From Xanthobacter sp. NM-59 (GTDB lineage Bacteria > Pseudomonadota > Alphaproteobacteria > Rhizobiales > Xanthobacteraceae): a stretch of 64,000 nt of DNA. Position 1 is the first letter of the stretch, and every line of letters starts with the position of its first letter. Below are positions 18,069-27,628 of the stretch, piece by piece. The position numbers and the translations under genes are program-made. The stretch spans positions 240,824-304,823 of the forward strand of contig NZ_JACBFQ010000005.1 of assembly GCF_021401125.1 (NCBI RefSeq), in the 5' to 3' direction. The notes under the pieces are model-generated. The model saw only the letters and a program-made list of their open reading frames with translations, did no database searches and was not told where the DNA came from.

Positions 18069-18116
18069 TTTGCGCCCTGGTCCGCGCCCTTCTGGGGTCG
18101 CGGACCAGGGCGCAAA
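18069..18116. terminator. Long hairpin between two terminators
   Basis: An 18-bp perfect stem (18069-18086 with 18099-18116) around a 12-base loop. It lies between the plus-strand terminator and the rpsI terminator, forming three consecutive hairpins within 114 bases. It has A/T-rich edges but may simply be part of a dispersed palindromic element. Confidence 0.6.
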
Positions 18117-18120
18117 AGAA

Positions 18121-18147
18121 AAACGGCGGGGGAAGCCCCCGCCGTTT
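18121..18147 (-). terminator. Rho-independent terminator of rplM-rpsI
   Basis: AAACGGCGGGGG (18121-18132) pairs with CCCCCGCCGTTT (18136-18147), a 12-bp stem with a 3-base loop. On the minus strand it is followed by TTCTTTT and lies 28 bases after the rpsI stop. Confidence 0.85.
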
Positions 18148-18174
18148 CTTGACACTGCAAACCCGAAGCGCGGA

Positions 18175-18657
18175 TCAGCGCTTGGAGAACTGGAACGAAC
18201 GACGCGCCTTGGCCCGGCCATACTTCTTGCGCTCGACCACGCGGCTGTCGCGGGTAAGGAAGCCGCCCTTCTTGAGGGGCGTGCGCAGCTCCGGCTCGTA
18301 ATAGGTGAGCGCGCGGGAGATGCCGTGACGCACCGCGCCGGCCTGACCGGAGAGGCCGCCGCCGGTGACCGTGCAGATCACGTCATACTGGCCTTCGCGG
18401 GCCGCGGCCTGGAACGGCTGGTTGATCATGAGGCGCAGCACCGGACGGGCGAAATACACCTCGATGTCGCGATCATTGACGGTGATCTTTCCGGTGCCGG
18501 GACGAACCCACACGCGGGCCACCGCGTCCTTGCGCTTGCCGGTGGCATAAGCGCGGCCGTACTTGTCCAGCTTCTGGACATGGACGGGAGCGGACACTTC
18601 CTCGGTGGTGATGGCGGCGCCGCCAAGATCTTCGAGGGACTGGAGAACCTCGGCCAT
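18175..18657 (-). CDS. rpsI: 30S ribosomal protein S9
   Basis: The 160-residue small-subunit protein has an alphaproteobacterial N-terminal extension of about 35 residues, then the S9 core: [19 protein letters not shown], the central [19 protein letters not shown], and the C-terminal tail [27 protein letters not shown]. The last residues reach the P-site tRNA. It starts one base after the rplM stop, the universal rplM-rpsI pairing. A three-hairpin region with a clear terminator follows. Confidence 0.98.
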   Translation of the reverse strand: MAEVLQSLEDLGGAAITTEEVSAPVHVQKLDKYGRAYATGKRKDAVARVWVRPGTGKITVNDRDIEVYFARPVLRLMINQPFQAAAREGQYDVICTVTGGGLSGQAGAVRHGISRALTYYEPELRTPLKKGGFLTRDSRVVERKKYGRAKARRSFQFSKR

Positions 18658-18658
18658 G

Positions 18659-19120
18659 TCAGTTCCTCACGTTCTTGCGGTTGAGCGCGGCCACGTCGAG
18701 GGCGACGGGCTGCTGGGCCTCGTGCGGATGGGCCGGGCCCTTGTAGACACGCAGGTTGCCGAGGATCTTGCGGCCGAGCGGGCCACGGGCGAGCATGCGC
18801 TCCACCGCCTTCTCGATGACGCGCTCAGGGAAGCGGCCCTCGAGGATGAACTTGGCGGTGCGCTCCTTGATGCCACCCGGGAAGCCGGTGTGGTGGTAGT
18901 ACGCCTTCTGGTCCTTCTTGCGCCCGGTGAACACCACCTTCTCAGCGTTCACGACGATGACATTGTCACCGCAGTCCACGTGGGGGGTGTAGATGGGCAG
19001 GTGCTTGCCCTTGAGGCGCATGGCGATGATGGAAGCAAGACGACCCACAACAAGGCCGCTGGCGTCGATCACCACCCACTTCTTTTCGATATCGGCGGGT
19101 TTGGCCGAATACGTCTTCAT
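18659..19120 (-). CDS. rplM: 50S ribosomal protein L13
   Basis: The 153-residue large-subunit protein shows the L13 features [62 protein letters not shown] and [19 protein letters not shown]. The ATG at 19120 gives the family-typical MKTYSAKP start; a 56-residue upstream extension in frame covers the AT-rich promoter region and is not coding. It is the first gene of the rplM-rpsI operon. Its upstream 215 bases contain an AT-rich promoter-like tract around 19240-19300. Confidence 0.98.
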   Translation of the reverse strand: MKTYSAKPADIEKKWVVIDASGLVVGRLASIIAMRLKGKHLPIYTPHVDCGDNVIVVNAEKVVFTGRKKDQKAYYHHTGFPGGIKERTAKFILEGRFPERVIEKAVERMLARGPLGRKILGNLRVYKGPAHPHEAQQPVALDVAALNRKNVRN

Positions 19121-19335
19121 GGGGTCGTTTTCCGATTGTGACTGCCGCACGGACCCGGAACGAAAATCCGCGGGCCCCTGTGGCGATGGAGGCGGCTTGT
19201 ATCCGAGGCCCGCGGACTCGTCAACGTCAGCCCACCTCGAATAGTCATTGCAAAACAATGGTTTATTATTTTGGTATTTTAACACCACTCAAAAAGGCTC
19301 TGATTTCGCAGAAAGTTGGGCCTGTTCCCGCCGCA

Positions 19336-19791
19336 TCAGCGTTTCGCAGGCCGGTCGGGGATGGAATAGGTAGCCACGCAATGGGCCACGAGATCGTCCA
19401 CACCGGCGCTGCGGATGCCCACGTCTCCCACCGCGAGGCGCTTGCCGAGCTTGATCAGCCGCGCATCGGCATAAATCGCGCCGGGCGCGGGCTTGCGCAG
19501 GAAGTTGATGGAGAGATTCGTCGTCACCGCCAGCGCCACCGGCCCGATCTCTCCCAGCAGCGCCACATAGACGGCAATGTCGGCCAGCGCCATCAAGGCG
19601 GGGCCGGACACGGTGCCGCCGGGGCGCAGATGCTCCTCGTCCGCATCGAGCCGGATGGTGGCGGCGCGCCGGCCCACGGTCTCGATATGGTGCGGCTTGC
19701 CGGGCCCGAACGCCTGCGGGAACTCCCCGTGCAGGAACTGCTCCAGCTCCGCGATGCTCATCGCAGAGGCGGTGGCGGCCTCCATCCCCAT
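19336..19791 (-). CDS. PaaI-family hot-dog thioesterase
   Basis: A 151-residue acyl-CoA thioesterase of the hot-dog fold. Recognisable are HIETVGRRAATIRLDADEEHLRPGGTVSGPALMALADIAVYVALLG and the core strand AVTTNLSINFLRKPAPGAIYADARLIKLGKRLAVGDV. The ATG at 19791 has GGGAGG seven bases upstream, deciding against the longer frame. It is divergent from an enoyl-CoA hydratase, and this thioesterase/hydratase pair beside rplM-rpsI recurs in rhizobial genomes. The acyl substrate is unknown. Confidence 0.88.
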   Translation of the reverse strand: MGMEAATASAMSIAELEQFLHGEFPQAFGPGKPHHIETVGRRAATIRLDADEEHLRPGGTVSGPALMALADIAVYVALLGEIGPVALAVTTNLSINFLRKPAPGAIYADARLIKLGKRLAVGDVGIRSAGVDDLVAHCVATYSIPDRPAKR

Positions 19792-19914
19792 GATTTTCCT
19801 CCCTTTATTGTCATTCTCGCCCCACCCGTGCCGCACGGCTCGCATGGGGCACGCCCCTGTGCATAGAATGCCGCGCCACAAGATCAAGCATCAGCATCCC
19901 CGGGAGGATTGCCC

Positions 19915-20733
19915 ATGTCCGCGCACCCCGCCACCGCCGCCGATGGCCTCATCCTGAAGACTGAGGTGGCCGACGGCGTCGCCACCCTCACCCTGGCGCG
20001 GCCGCAATCCCGCAACAGCCTGTCGGAAGCCATGATGGCGGCCCTCACCTCGGCGCTTGCGGATATCGGCGCCGATCCCGCGGTGCGCGCGGTGGTGCTG
20101 TCGGCGGAAGGACCGGTCTTCTCCGCCGGACACGATCTGAAGGAGATCCAGGGCCATCGCGGCGATGCCGATCGCGGCCGCGTCTATTTTGAGGATGTGC
20201 TGAAGCGCTGCTCCACCCTCATGACCGCCATCGTCCGCCTGCCGCAGCCGGTCATCGCCGCCGTGGAGGGCATGGCCACCGCCGCCGGCTGCCAGCTGGT
20301 GGCGAGCTGCGACCTCGCCGTGGCCGGGGCCGAGGCCCGCTTCTGCACGCCGGGCGTCAATATCGGCCTGTTCTGCCACACGCCCATGGTCGCCCTCACC
20401 CGCAACGTGTCCCGCAAGCATGCCATGGAGATGCTGCTGCTGGGCGAGTGGGTGGAGGCGCAGGACGCCTTCCGCATGGGCCTGGTGAACCGCGTGGTGG
20501 AAAAGGGCTCCGCTTTGGCGGCCGCCACCGCTTTGGCGCGGCGAATCGCCGAAAAGTCGCAGGTGCCGGTGAAACTCGGCAAGGCGGCCTTCCACGCCCA
20601 GATCGAAATGGGGCTGGACGAGGCCTATGCCTACGCCTCCCGCGTGATGACCGAAAACATGCTGGCGCGCGATGCGGAGGAAGGCATTTCCGCCGTTCTG
20701 GGCAAGCGCGCACCCAGCTGGGAGGACCGGTGA
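19915..20733 (+). CDS. Enoyl-CoA hydratase/isomerase family protein
   Basis: A 272-residue crotonase-fold enzyme. The oxyanion-hole segments are AEGPVFSAGHDLKEIQGH near residue 64 and EGMATAAGCQLVASCDLAVAGAEARFCTPG near 116. The second acidic catalytic position of classical hydratases is not obvious: the region reads FCTPGVNIGLFCHTPMVALTRNV, as in the ECHDC3 subgroup. Strict hydratase activity is therefore uncertain. The ATG at 19915 follows GGGAGGA seven bases upstream, preferred over a TTG at 19909. Confidence 0.88.
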   Translation: MSAHPATAADGLILKTEVADGVATLTLARPQSRNSLSEAMMAALTSALADIGADPAVRAVVLSAEGPVFSAGHDLKEIQGHRGDADRGRVYFEDVLKRCSTLMTAIVRLPQPVIAAVEGMATAAGCQLVASCDLAVAGAEARFCTPGVNIGLFCHTPMVALTRNVSRKHAMEMLLLGEWVEAQDAFRMGLVNRVVEKGSALAAATALARRIAEKSQVPVKLGKAAFHAQIEMGLDEAYAYASRVMTENMLARDAEEGISAVLGKRAPSWEDR

Positions 20734-20848
20734 GCGACGGGGCAACAAGCCGCAGCGCGTCGCTTTAACCATCTCTCAACCATAAACGGGCTTTCCTGTC
20801 TCCTCGAAGCAGCCGCATGGCGCGGTGGCAGGAGCGGGACAGCGGCGC

Positions 20849-22300
20849 ATGGCAATGAACGTCGCCGAGATCGGATCGAGCGTCGCACTGGCGGCGCCCG
20901 CGCGCGCCCGTCGCCTCAGCGGTTTCAATGCCGTCGCGGCGGGTCTGGCGGCGCTGGCGCTCGTCAGCGCGCTGCCGCTGCGCTTCACCGCCACCGCCAA
21001 CCTCTCTTTTGATGTCGCCACCCAGCCGCCCGCGGCCACCGTGCGCGGCATCGCCCAGGTGCTCGGCTCCCGCGAGCTCGCCCGTGATGCGCTGGAGAAG
21101 CTCGCGCCCGGCGAGGTGGCGCGGCTGGCCTCCGACGGCCTGTTCCCGGCCGCGGCCAGCGCCGATCTCGCCTCGCTCACCGGCATCGCGGCCCGCCGGG
21201 TGGTGCAGGATGTGTCCATCGTGCCCGTGAATGGCGGGCGCGGATACGATCTCGCCGTCGCCGCCCCCTCCCCCGCCCTGGCGGCCCGCCTCGCGGATGC
21301 CTATGTGTCGGCCGCCCTCGACCTTGAGGCGCGCCCGGCCGCCGCCTCCGATCTGCCGGGCCTCAGCCGGGGCGCCGCCGCGATCGCGCCGCTCACGCCC
21401 GACGTCCCCGGGCCCCTGCCCTTCACGCTGCTCGCGGCCGCCGCCGTCACCTTCCTGCTGGGCCGCCGGCAGCAGCGGCGCGAGCCCCTTCCCCAGGGCA
21501 TCCTTGCGCGCGAGGCGCTGCCGCGCCAGCTCGACACGCCCCACCGCATCACCTGGCTCGACGGCACCACCGCGCGCGGGCTGGAGCTGGACGCCGCCGT
21601 GGACCAGCTCCTGCCCCATGCCACCACCTGGGCCGAGGGCCCGGTGCGCGTGCGCGGCCGCCTCATCTGCATGACTTCCGATGGCCTGCCCGATGCCGCC
21701 GGCCGCTGCGCCCGCGCCCTGGCCCGCCGACTGGGTGACGAGGCCGGCGTGGTGCTGGTGGTGCTCGACCAGGCCGCCGACACCGCGGATCTGGTCGACA
21801 TCGGCTGCGAGGTGGGGGCCCCGGGCCTCCGCGAGCTCATCCTGGGCCGCGCCCATTTCGGCGAGGCGGTGCATCGCGACCCCCATTCGCGCGCCCATGT
21901 GATTCCGCCCGGCCACCTGCCCCCGGGCTGGACCTCCGCCACTGGCGCGCAGGGCGAAGGCACCGCATCGGACGAGGCGGACACGCAGCGGCTCGCCGCC
22001 GTGCTGCAGGCTCTTCGTGAAACCTATGATTACGTGGTGATGGCCAATCCGCGCCTGGAGCCGGACGACGCCGCCTTCGCGGGCTGCGACCCGCTGGTGG
22101 TGTGCCTGACCGCCGACACCGCGCCGCGCACGGCGGCGGTGGAAAGCTTCGACGCGCTGGCCGCCATGCGCCTGTCCCGCATCGTGATGCTGCGCTTCGC
22201 CACCGGCGAGACGGTGGCCGAGGAGCTGGCCCAGGAGGAGATCCTGCCGCCCGAGCCCATCGCCGAGGAGCCGATGATTCTGCGCAAGCGCGCCGCCTGA
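20849..22300 (+). CDS. Degenerate Wzz/tyrosine-autokinase-like membrane protein
   Basis: A 483-residue protein with the layout of a polysaccharide co-polymerase fused to a BY-kinase. It has a membrane helix near residues 27-43, a Wzz-like periplasmic part (ATANLSFDVATQPPAATVRG, with LAARLADAYVSAALDLEAR), a second helix near 192-208 and a cytoplasmic Rossmann-type domain. The nucleotide motifs are eroded: the P-loop position reads SDGLPDAAGRCARAL without GKT, the Walker A' position reads VVLDQAAD, and the Walker B position reads YDYVVMANPRLEPDD. It probably cannot hydrolyse ATP. No tyrosine cluster is seen at the C-terminus and no polysaccharide genes are adjacent. Confidence 0.7.
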   Translation: MAMNVAEIGSSVALAAPARARRLSGFNAVAAGLAALALVSALPLRFTATANLSFDVATQPPAATVRGIAQVLGSRELARDALEKLAPGEVARLASDGLFPAAASADLASLTGIAARRVVQDVSIVPVNGGRGYDLAVAAPSPALAARLADAYVSAALDLEARPAAASDLPGLSRGAAAIAPLTPDVPGPLPFTLLAAAAVTFLLGRRQQRREPLPQGILAREALPRQLDTPHRITWLDGTTARGLELDAAVDQLLPHATTWAEGPVRVRGRLICMTSDGLPDAAGRCARALARRLGDEAGVVLVVLDQAADTADLVDIGCEVGAPGLRELILGRAHFGEAVHRDPHSRAHVIPPGHLPPGWTSATGAQGEGTASDEADTQRLAAVLQALRETYDYVVMANPRLEPDDAAFAGCDPLVVCLTADTAPRTAAVESFDALAAMRLSRIVMLRFATGETVAEELAQEEILPPEPIAEEPMILRKRAA

Positions 22301-22343
22301 GATCGGCGGCAAGGCCGGCGTGGCGGAAGCGCGAAAACGCGCC

Positions 22344-22562
22344 TCAGGCCTTGGGCCGGTCCGGGCGCTCCATCCACCAGATGAGGGCGCCGGCGGGGAT
22401 CACCCACAAGGTGCCCAGCAGCACGTAGCACACGGTTTGCAGCGCCCAGTGCAGCTCGGTGACGCGCCCTTGCGCGACCGCCATGGCCCCGAGCGCCCAC
22501 ACCACCACCAGAACCAGCAGCAGCACCGTGCCGATGAGCTTGCGGATGCGCTGAGGCATCAT
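22344..22562 (-). CDS. DUF2842 small membrane protein
   Basis: A 72-residue protein with two hydrophobic helices (about 9-30 and 44-65). It begins MMPQRIRKLIGT and ends in WVIPAGALIWWMERPDRP, the pattern of alphaproteobacterial DUF2842. Two adjacent ATG codons (22562 and 22559) are possible starts; a GGAGA lies nearby. DUF2842 genes commonly sit next to ctaA/COX15, as here (divergent, 109 bases apart), suggesting a link to haem A or cytochrome oxidase assembly. That link is inferred from neighbourhood only. Confidence 0.82.
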   Translation of the reverse strand: MMPQRIRKLIGTVLLLVLVVVWALGAMAVAQGRVTELHWALQTVCYVLLGTLWVIPAGALIWWMERPDRPKA

Positions 22563-22671
22563 CTCCCGTCTCTCCTGTTCGCGATCGCCTTGTGAGGGCC
22601 GGCGACTGCCCTCTATAACGGATCCACGGTGAGAGCCACGACAGAATGGCCCGCCGGCTGGGAGAGACGCC

Positions 22672-23859
22672 ATGCCGGATCCAGGCGGCCACGCTGCGTG
22701 GCAGGCTTCGCGCGATGTTGCCCGTCCCCGAGCCGCTCCCACCTCCATGGGACCGGCGAGAGGTGGAGCCGCGGCCGCGCCCTTTTCGTCCCCCGCGCGT
22801 CCTCTCGCGCCAGCGCTGTGGCGGGTGCGGTTCTGGCTTTATGGCGTGGCGCTGCTGATCGTCGCCATGGTGGTGGTGGGCGGGGCCACCCGGCTGACCG
22901 AATCCGGCCTTTCCATCACTGAATGGAAACCCGTGACAGGGGTCATCCCCCCGCTTTCCGCAGCCGACTGGCAGGCCGAGTTCGACCGCTACAAGACCAT
23001 TCCCCAATACGAGGCCCTCAACCGCGGCATGGGGATCGACGGCTTCAAGCGCATCTATTGGTGGGAATGGGCGCACCGCCTGCTGGGGCGGCTTGTGGGC
23101 ATCGCCTTCCTGCTGCCCTTTCTGTATTTCGTGATCACCGGCGCCGTGCGGGGGCGGCTGCTGGCCCGCTGCCTCGGCCTGTTCGCCCTCGGCGGGCTGC
23201 AGGGCGCGGTGGGGTGGTGGATGGTGGCTTCGGGCCTCGTGCACCGCACCTCCGTCAGCCCCTATCGACTGGCCGTGCACCTCACCCTCGCCTGCATCAT
23301 CCTCGCCGCCACCGTGGCCGTGGCGCGCACCCTCGTGCCCGCCCGTGAAGGCCCGAGCGCGCCCTTGCGACAGCGCGCGACGGCGGTGGCGCTGGTGGCG
23401 CTGGTGCTGGTGCAGGTCTTCGCCGGAGGGCTGGTCGCCGGCCTTGATGCGGGGCTCGCCTTCAACACCTGGCCGCTCATGGACGGGTCATTCGTTCCGC
23501 CTTTGGAGCAGCTCGGCGCCGCGCGGCCGTGGTGGCGCAACCTGTTCGAGAATGCCCTCACGGTGCAGTTCGATCACCGCATGATCGCCTATGGCCTATG
23601 GACGCTGGCGCTGCTGCACGCAGTCGATACCCGCCGCTCACGCGCGGGGCGTGGGGCGGCGGGGCTGCTGGTGCTGGTGAGCGCGCAGGCGGGGCTCGGC
23701 ATCGCGACGCTTCTGCTGCATGTGCCGCTGCCGATCGCCCTGGCCCATCAGCTTGGCGCCACGGCGGTGCTGATCGCCGCCACGGCACACGCGGTGGATG
23801 TGACGCGCCAGCCCCTCAGCGCAGCAGGAACGCCACCACAGGGGCCATCATCACGTTGA
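22672..23859 (+). CDS. ctaA: Haem A synthase (COX15/CtaA)
   Basis: This inner-membrane enzyme oxidises haem O to haem A for aa3-type cytochrome oxidase. Eight helices are apparent in the 395 residues. Haem-ligand histidines appear in the paired motifs [13 protein letters not shown] and [20 protein letters not shown] in the first half, and [13 protein letters not shown] and [14 protein letters not shown] in the second. The signature [21 protein letters not shown] follows the first helix. The N-terminal 48 residues are polar and low in complexity. The last 44 bases overlap the convergent lrgB gene. Confidence 0.95.
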   Translation: MPDPGGHAAWQASRDVARPRAAPTSMGPARGGAAAAPFSSPARPLAPALWRVRFWLYGVALLIVAMVVVGGATRLTESGLSITEWKPVTGVIPPLSAADWQAEFDRYKTIPQYEALNRGMGIDGFKRIYWWEWAHRLLGRLVGIAFLLPFLYFVITGAVRGRLLARCLGLFALGGLQGAVGWWMVASGLVHRTSVSPYRLAVHLTLACIILAATVAVARTLVPAREGPSAPLRQRATAVALVALVLVQVFAGGLVAGLDAGLAFNTWPLMDGSFVPPLEQLGAARPWWRNLFENALTVQFDHRMIAYGLWTLALLHAVDTRRSRAGRGAAGLLVLVSAQAGLGIATLLLHVPLPIALAHQLGATAVLIAATAHAVDVTRQPLSAAGTPPQGPSSR

Positions 23860-24514
23860 ACAGGCCGGCCAGCACCATCACGAGACCGGCGATGGAGCCT
23901 TCCTCGCCCCCGATCTGGTGCGCCTTGGCCACGCCCGCGCCGTGGGCGCCCATGCCGAACAGCGCGCCGCGGGCCAAAGAGGAGCGCAGGGGCATCACCT
24001 TCAGCAGCAACTCGCCCAGGGCCGCGCCGCAGACGCCAGTGAGGATCACGAACACCGCCGTCAGGTCCGGCAGGCCGCCGATATCGTCGGACACAGCCAT
24101 CGCGAACGGAGTGGACGTGGAGCGCGGCATCAGCGACAGCTGCATGGTGGAGGACAGGCCGAGCCAGGAGGCCATGAAGAAGGCCGCGACCATGGCGATG
24201 GAGCTGCCCACCAGCACGCCCAGCAGCAGCACCGGCCAATGCCGGCGGATGACCGCCCGCTGCTCATAGATGGGAATGGCGAAGGCCACCGTCGCCGGGC
24301 CAAGCATCAACACCAGCCAATGGGTGGAGCGGATGTATTCGGAATAACCCGCATGCAGGCTGACGGCGATGAGCCCCACCATGATCGGCGTGAGCAGCAA
24401 GGGCGAGGTCCACCAGAACCGCCACCGGCGGGCGATGAAGCGCGCCACCAGATAGCAGCCGATGGTCACGGCGGACCACAGGACCGTCGTCTCAATCAGG
24501 TCAAGCGCCGGCAT
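23816..24514 (-). CDS. lrgB: LrgB/CidB-family membrane protein
   Basis: A 232-residue polytopic protein with the LrgB hallmarks: [14 protein letters not shown] loop, [40 protein letters not shown] and [32 protein letters not shown]. LrgB/CidB proteins act with LrgA/CidA in murein-hydrolase control or organic-acid (pyruvate, acetate, glycolate) flux. The ATG at 24514 overlaps the lrgA end by 14 bases. Its 3' end overlaps ctaA by 44 bases. Confidence 0.93.
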   Translation of the reverse strand: MPALDLIETTVLWSAVTIGCYLVARFIARRWRFWWTSPLLLTPIMVGLIAVSLHAGYSEYIRSTHWLVLMLGPATVAFAIPIYEQRAVIRRHWPVLLLGVLVGSSIAMVAAFFMASWLGLSSTMQLSLMPRSTSTPFAMAVSDDIGGLPDLTAVFVILTGVCGAALGELLLKVMPLRSSLARGALFGMGAHGAGVAKAHQIGGEEGSIAGLVMVLAGLFNVMMAPVVAFLLR

Positions 24515-24947
24515 GGGTCTCCTCCCGCCGCGCGCGCCAGCGGTAGCACAGGTCCACGGTGAGAGCCGTGCCACCCATGACGAGCACCGTGCCCACCAGG
24601 ATGACCGCGACGATCTTGAGGCCCAGCAGGCCGATGAATTCGTGATGGTCCAGCACCGCCATCACCGCCGGCACGAAGAACAGCAGCATTTCGGCGATCA
24701 GCCAATACGCGCCGCGCCGCACCGCGATGGGGCGGATGAAGCCGGAGATCAGCAGCGCCAGCACCACCGCCATGCCGACGATGCCGCCGGGAAAGGGCAG
24801 ATGAGCCAGCCGCACCAGCGCCTCGCCCAGCATCCAGAACAGCGCCAGAACGGCAATCTGCAGCAGGCCGGAGCGATGGAGCGCCGCGCGGAATAGGAGA
24901 GCGCTGCGCCGAAATGCGCGCTCCGGATCAGGCATTTTGGTAAACAT
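24501..24947 (-). CDS. lrgA: LrgA/CidA-family holin-like membrane protein
   Basis: A 148-residue holin-like protein with four helices and the LrgA pattern GEALVRLAHLPFPGGIVGMAVVLALL followed by LIAEMLLFFVPAVMAVLDH. A polar N-terminal 30 residues precede the first helix. GGAGG seven to eight bases before the ATG at 24947 fixes the start. It is the first gene of lrgAB and divergent from a LysR regulator over 97 bases, the usual CidR-type arrangement; regulation by that protein is likely. Confidence 0.9.
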   Translation of the reverse strand: MFTKMPDPERAFRRSALLFRAALHRSGLLQIAVLALFWMLGEALVRLAHLPFPGGIVGMAVVLALLISGFIRPIAVRRGAYWLIAEMLLFFVPAVMAVLDHHEFIGLLGLKIVAVILVGTVLVMGGTALTVDLCYRWRARREETHAGA

Positions 24948-25044
24948 GGGAGGCACCTCCAGTGCCGTTACCCATAAGATAGGCGTGCCCTGTCTATTAT
25001 GAAAATGAATTGACTGAATTCCGTCCATTCCGTATTTGAATGGT

Positions 25045-25971
25045 ATGGAACTTCGCACGCTCAGGGCCTTCGTGGAGGTGGTACGGCAGGGGGGCTTTTC
25101 CCAGGCCGCCAAGGTGGTTTTCGCGACCCAGCCGACCATTTCCAAGGCGGTGAAGCAGCTGGAGGACGAGCTGGGGGTGCCCCTGCTCGACCGCATCGGC
25201 CACAAGAGCATGCTCACCGCGGCGGGCGAGATTGTCTACCGCCGCGCCCTCACCATGCTGGCCGAGCGCGACGACATGATCGCCGAGCTCGCGGACCTGC
25301 GCGGGCTGAAGACGGGCACGCTCCGCCTGGGCCTGCCGCCGCTGGGCGCCAGCACCCTGTTCGCGCCTCTGTTCGCCATCTATCGGGCGCGCTATCCGGG
25401 CATCGACATCCGCCTGACAGAACAAGGCTCCAAGCGGCTGGAGGAGATCGTGCTAGCGGGCGAAGTGGAGCTTGCCGCCTCGCTGCTGCCCACCTCGGAC
25501 GACTTTGACTTTCAGCCGGTGCGCTGCGAGCCGCTGATGGTGGTGATGCCCAAGGACCATCCCCTGGCGGGCGAGCGCGCGGTGGGCATTGCGGCGCTCG
25601 CCGCATCGCCCTTCATCCTGTTCGAGCGGGGCTTCGCGCTCAACAAGGTACTGATCGACGCCTGCGATCGTGCCGGATTCGCCCCCATGGTGGCGGCCCG
25701 CAGCGGGCAGATCGACTTCATCGTGGAGCTGGTGGGCGCGGGGCTGGGCGTCGCCTTCCTACCGCAGACCATCGCCAGCCTGCGCCGCACGCCGGCCGTT
25801 TCCCTGGTGCTGCTGGACGAGCCCGACACCCAATGGCACATGGCCCTGGTGTGGCGCCGGGGCGGCTACCTCTCCCGCGCCGCGCGCGCCTGGGTCGAGC
25901 TCACCCGCGAAGTCTATGGCGCCACGCCCGACAGCGGCACCGGCGCACCGCCGGCCGCGCCGCGGTCCTGA
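25045..25971 (+). CDS. LysR-family regulator, probably of lrgAB
   Basis: A 308-residue transcription factor. The N-terminal winged helix reads MELRTLRAFVEVVRQGGFSQ with QPTISKAVKQLEDELGVPLLDR. The effector domain runs from about residue 90 (GTLRLGLPPLGASTLFAPLF) to the end. It is divergent from lrgAB, as CidR/YwbI-type regulators are. Such factors respond to small acids such as acetate or pyruvate; the effector is not known here. The ATG at 25045 gives the canonical LysR start; an upstream TTG is unlikely. Confidence 0.9.
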   Translation: MELRTLRAFVEVVRQGGFSQAAKVVFATQPTISKAVKQLEDELGVPLLDRIGHKSMLTAAGEIVYRRALTMLAERDDMIAELADLRGLKTGTLRLGLPPLGASTLFAPLFAIYRARYPGIDIRLTEQGSKRLEEIVLAGEVELAASLLPTSDDFDFQPVRCEPLMVVMPKDHPLAGERAVGIAALAASPFILFERGFALNKVLIDACDRAGFAPMVAARSGQIDFIVELVGAGLGVAFLPQTIASLRRTPAVSLVLLDEPDTQWHMALVWRRGGYLSRAARAWVELTREVYGATPDSGTGAPPAAPRS

Positions 25972-26911
25972 TCCGCGCGAACCGGGACCCAACGTCCGCG
26001 ATTCCGCGAACCTCGCCACAGGGATGAAAGCTTGCTCGCGGATGGGCCCGTCGCCGGCCGACCAGCACTCAGGCAGCAAGAGGTAATGCGGCCTCCTCCC
26101 CCGGTTCCGGATGAGTGAACCAGCCGCGACCGCCCTGGCGTCGCGGGTCGTTCGCCTTCGCGGCTGGCGCGCCTGCAAGCGGGGCCGGAACCCGCTTGGG
26201 CAGTGGATGCCCGCGAAAAAAGCCGACTAAACGGCTTCGCCACGTCCGTGAAAATCTGAAACAGTCGAAGGGCCCCACCCAAGGCATCGCCCTCAAGGCA
26301 TCGCCCTTTGGCGCGCCGCCGGGTCCGCATTCCCAAGTTATGCCCCCGCCCCGCGGGCGAACGCGCTGCGGCTTCAGGAACACCTTGGGGGACCACAGGC
26401 TCCGCAGGCTGCTGCGAAAGTCGGCTGGCACCAAGACTCAACGGCAACCAGCCCACACCGAGGCGGGACGGAGGGACCTCCGCCCGGAGCGTTTTCCAGC
26501 AGAACGGACAACGGTTTGCTCGAAAAACGGGCCCGCGCAATGGGCAGGAGGATTTCCCTGCGACAGCCAAGCAAGGACCGGCTTCAGCCGCAGCGGAAGT
26601 ACCGGACATGGCAAGCCCCCCGCCCCTAGGTGCGCGTCCGCTTGCGATCCCTCGGCGCCCGGGCGGCGCGGCGGCCGCGATGGAACCACGGCCGCCGCAG
26701 CACAAACGCCGCGCAGACCGTGCGGCCCTTGGCCGCCAGGAAGCGGAGCATGACCCGCGTATTCAGAGGAGATGTGCGGGCGGCGCCGCCCTCGCCTCCG
26801 CCCCCGATGGAGGCCATCGAGGCAAGGCACGGCGGCGCCGCCATGGTACCGATCGGAAACCGGATTAGGTCCCGGCAGTCATCGCCCCGCTCGGCGCGAG
26901 GCTCGGCGCGG
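25972..26911. other. 940-base stretch without a credible gene
   Basis: Between the LysR stop and the greA stop I find no open frame with family resemblance or a good ribosome site. Several frames are open because the DNA is GC-rich, but their products are arginine/proline-rich without domain character. A short direct repeat lies at 26281-26307. The stretch may be decayed coding sequence or a dispersed intergenic element. Confidence 0.45.
26281..26307. repeat. Tandem 13-base duplication
   Basis: AAGGCATCGCCCT occurs at 26281-26293 and again at 26295-26307, separated by one base (14-base period). It lies in the gene-free stretch before greA. A single tandem pair could be slippage-derived. Confidence 0.7.
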
Positions 26912-27385
26912 TCAGGACCAGCGCACCTCGACGATCTCGAAGGAGCGAGCGCCCTTCGGCGTCACCACTTCCACGGAAGAGCCCTTCTTCTTGCCAATGA
27001 GCGCGCGCGCCATGGGCGAGGAGATGGAGATACGGCCCGCCTTGGCGTCAGCTTCGCTGTCGCCGACGATCTGCCACACCCTTTCTTCCTCCGTGTCCTC
27101 GTCCACCAGGGTCACGGTGGCGCCAAACTTCACCACGTCACCGGAGAGCTTGGACACATCGATGACCTCGGCCCGGGACAGCTTGTCCTCGAGCTCGGCG
27201 ATGCGGCCTTCATTGAGCGACTGCAGTTCCTTGGCGGCGTGATATTCGGCGTTTTCAGACAGGTCACCGTGAGCGCGCGCCTCGGCGATGGCGGTGATGA
27301 TCCGCGGGCGCTCCACCTGCTGACGCTTCTTCAACTCCTCCGCGAGGGCGGCATAGCCGCCGACGGTCATGGGAATCTTCTCCAT
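26912..27385 (-). CDS. greA: Transcription elongation factor GreA
   Basis: The 157-residue factor rescues backtracked RNA polymerase by stimulating transcript cleavage. The N-terminal coiled coil carries [20 protein letters not shown] with the catalytic acidic tip (DLSEN). The C-terminal FKBP-like domain ends in [28 protein letters not shown]. The ATG at 27385 is preceded by AAAGGA and gives the standard MEKIPMT start. carB lies upstream on the same strand, 243 bases away. Confidence 0.97.
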   Translation of the reverse strand: MEKIPMTVGGYAALAEELKKRQQVERPRIITAIAEARAHGDLSENAEYHAAKELQSLNEGRIAELEDKLSRAEVIDVSKLSGDVVKFGATVTLVDEDTEEERVWQIVGDSEADAKAGRISISSPMARALIGKKKGSSVEVVTPKGARSFEIVEVRWS

Positions 27386-27628
27386 GGGTCCTTTCAAGAC
27401 CTCCCGAAACTGATGCGCGCGACACGCCGCCCGGCGGCCTGCCGCCCTGAAATCCTCCGTGCCCGCGCAACGCGGAACCCTGCGGCACGGACCGTGGCCC
27501 CCACCGGCCCAATCGGCCGGTCGCCCTGGCCGGCGCGAAGCGACCGGCCTGCCAGACACAGGAGACCTAACGACAAGAATGCGCGGACGCCGAAACGCCC
27601 GCGCTGCTCAACTCTCCCCGTCCATCCG

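Noticed and set aside
26626..26844. Short minus-strand frame ending in a basic stretch
   Set aside because: The last 41 residues look like a small basic protein, but there is no clear ribosome site and no family match from memory. I left it as unresolved non-coding sequence.
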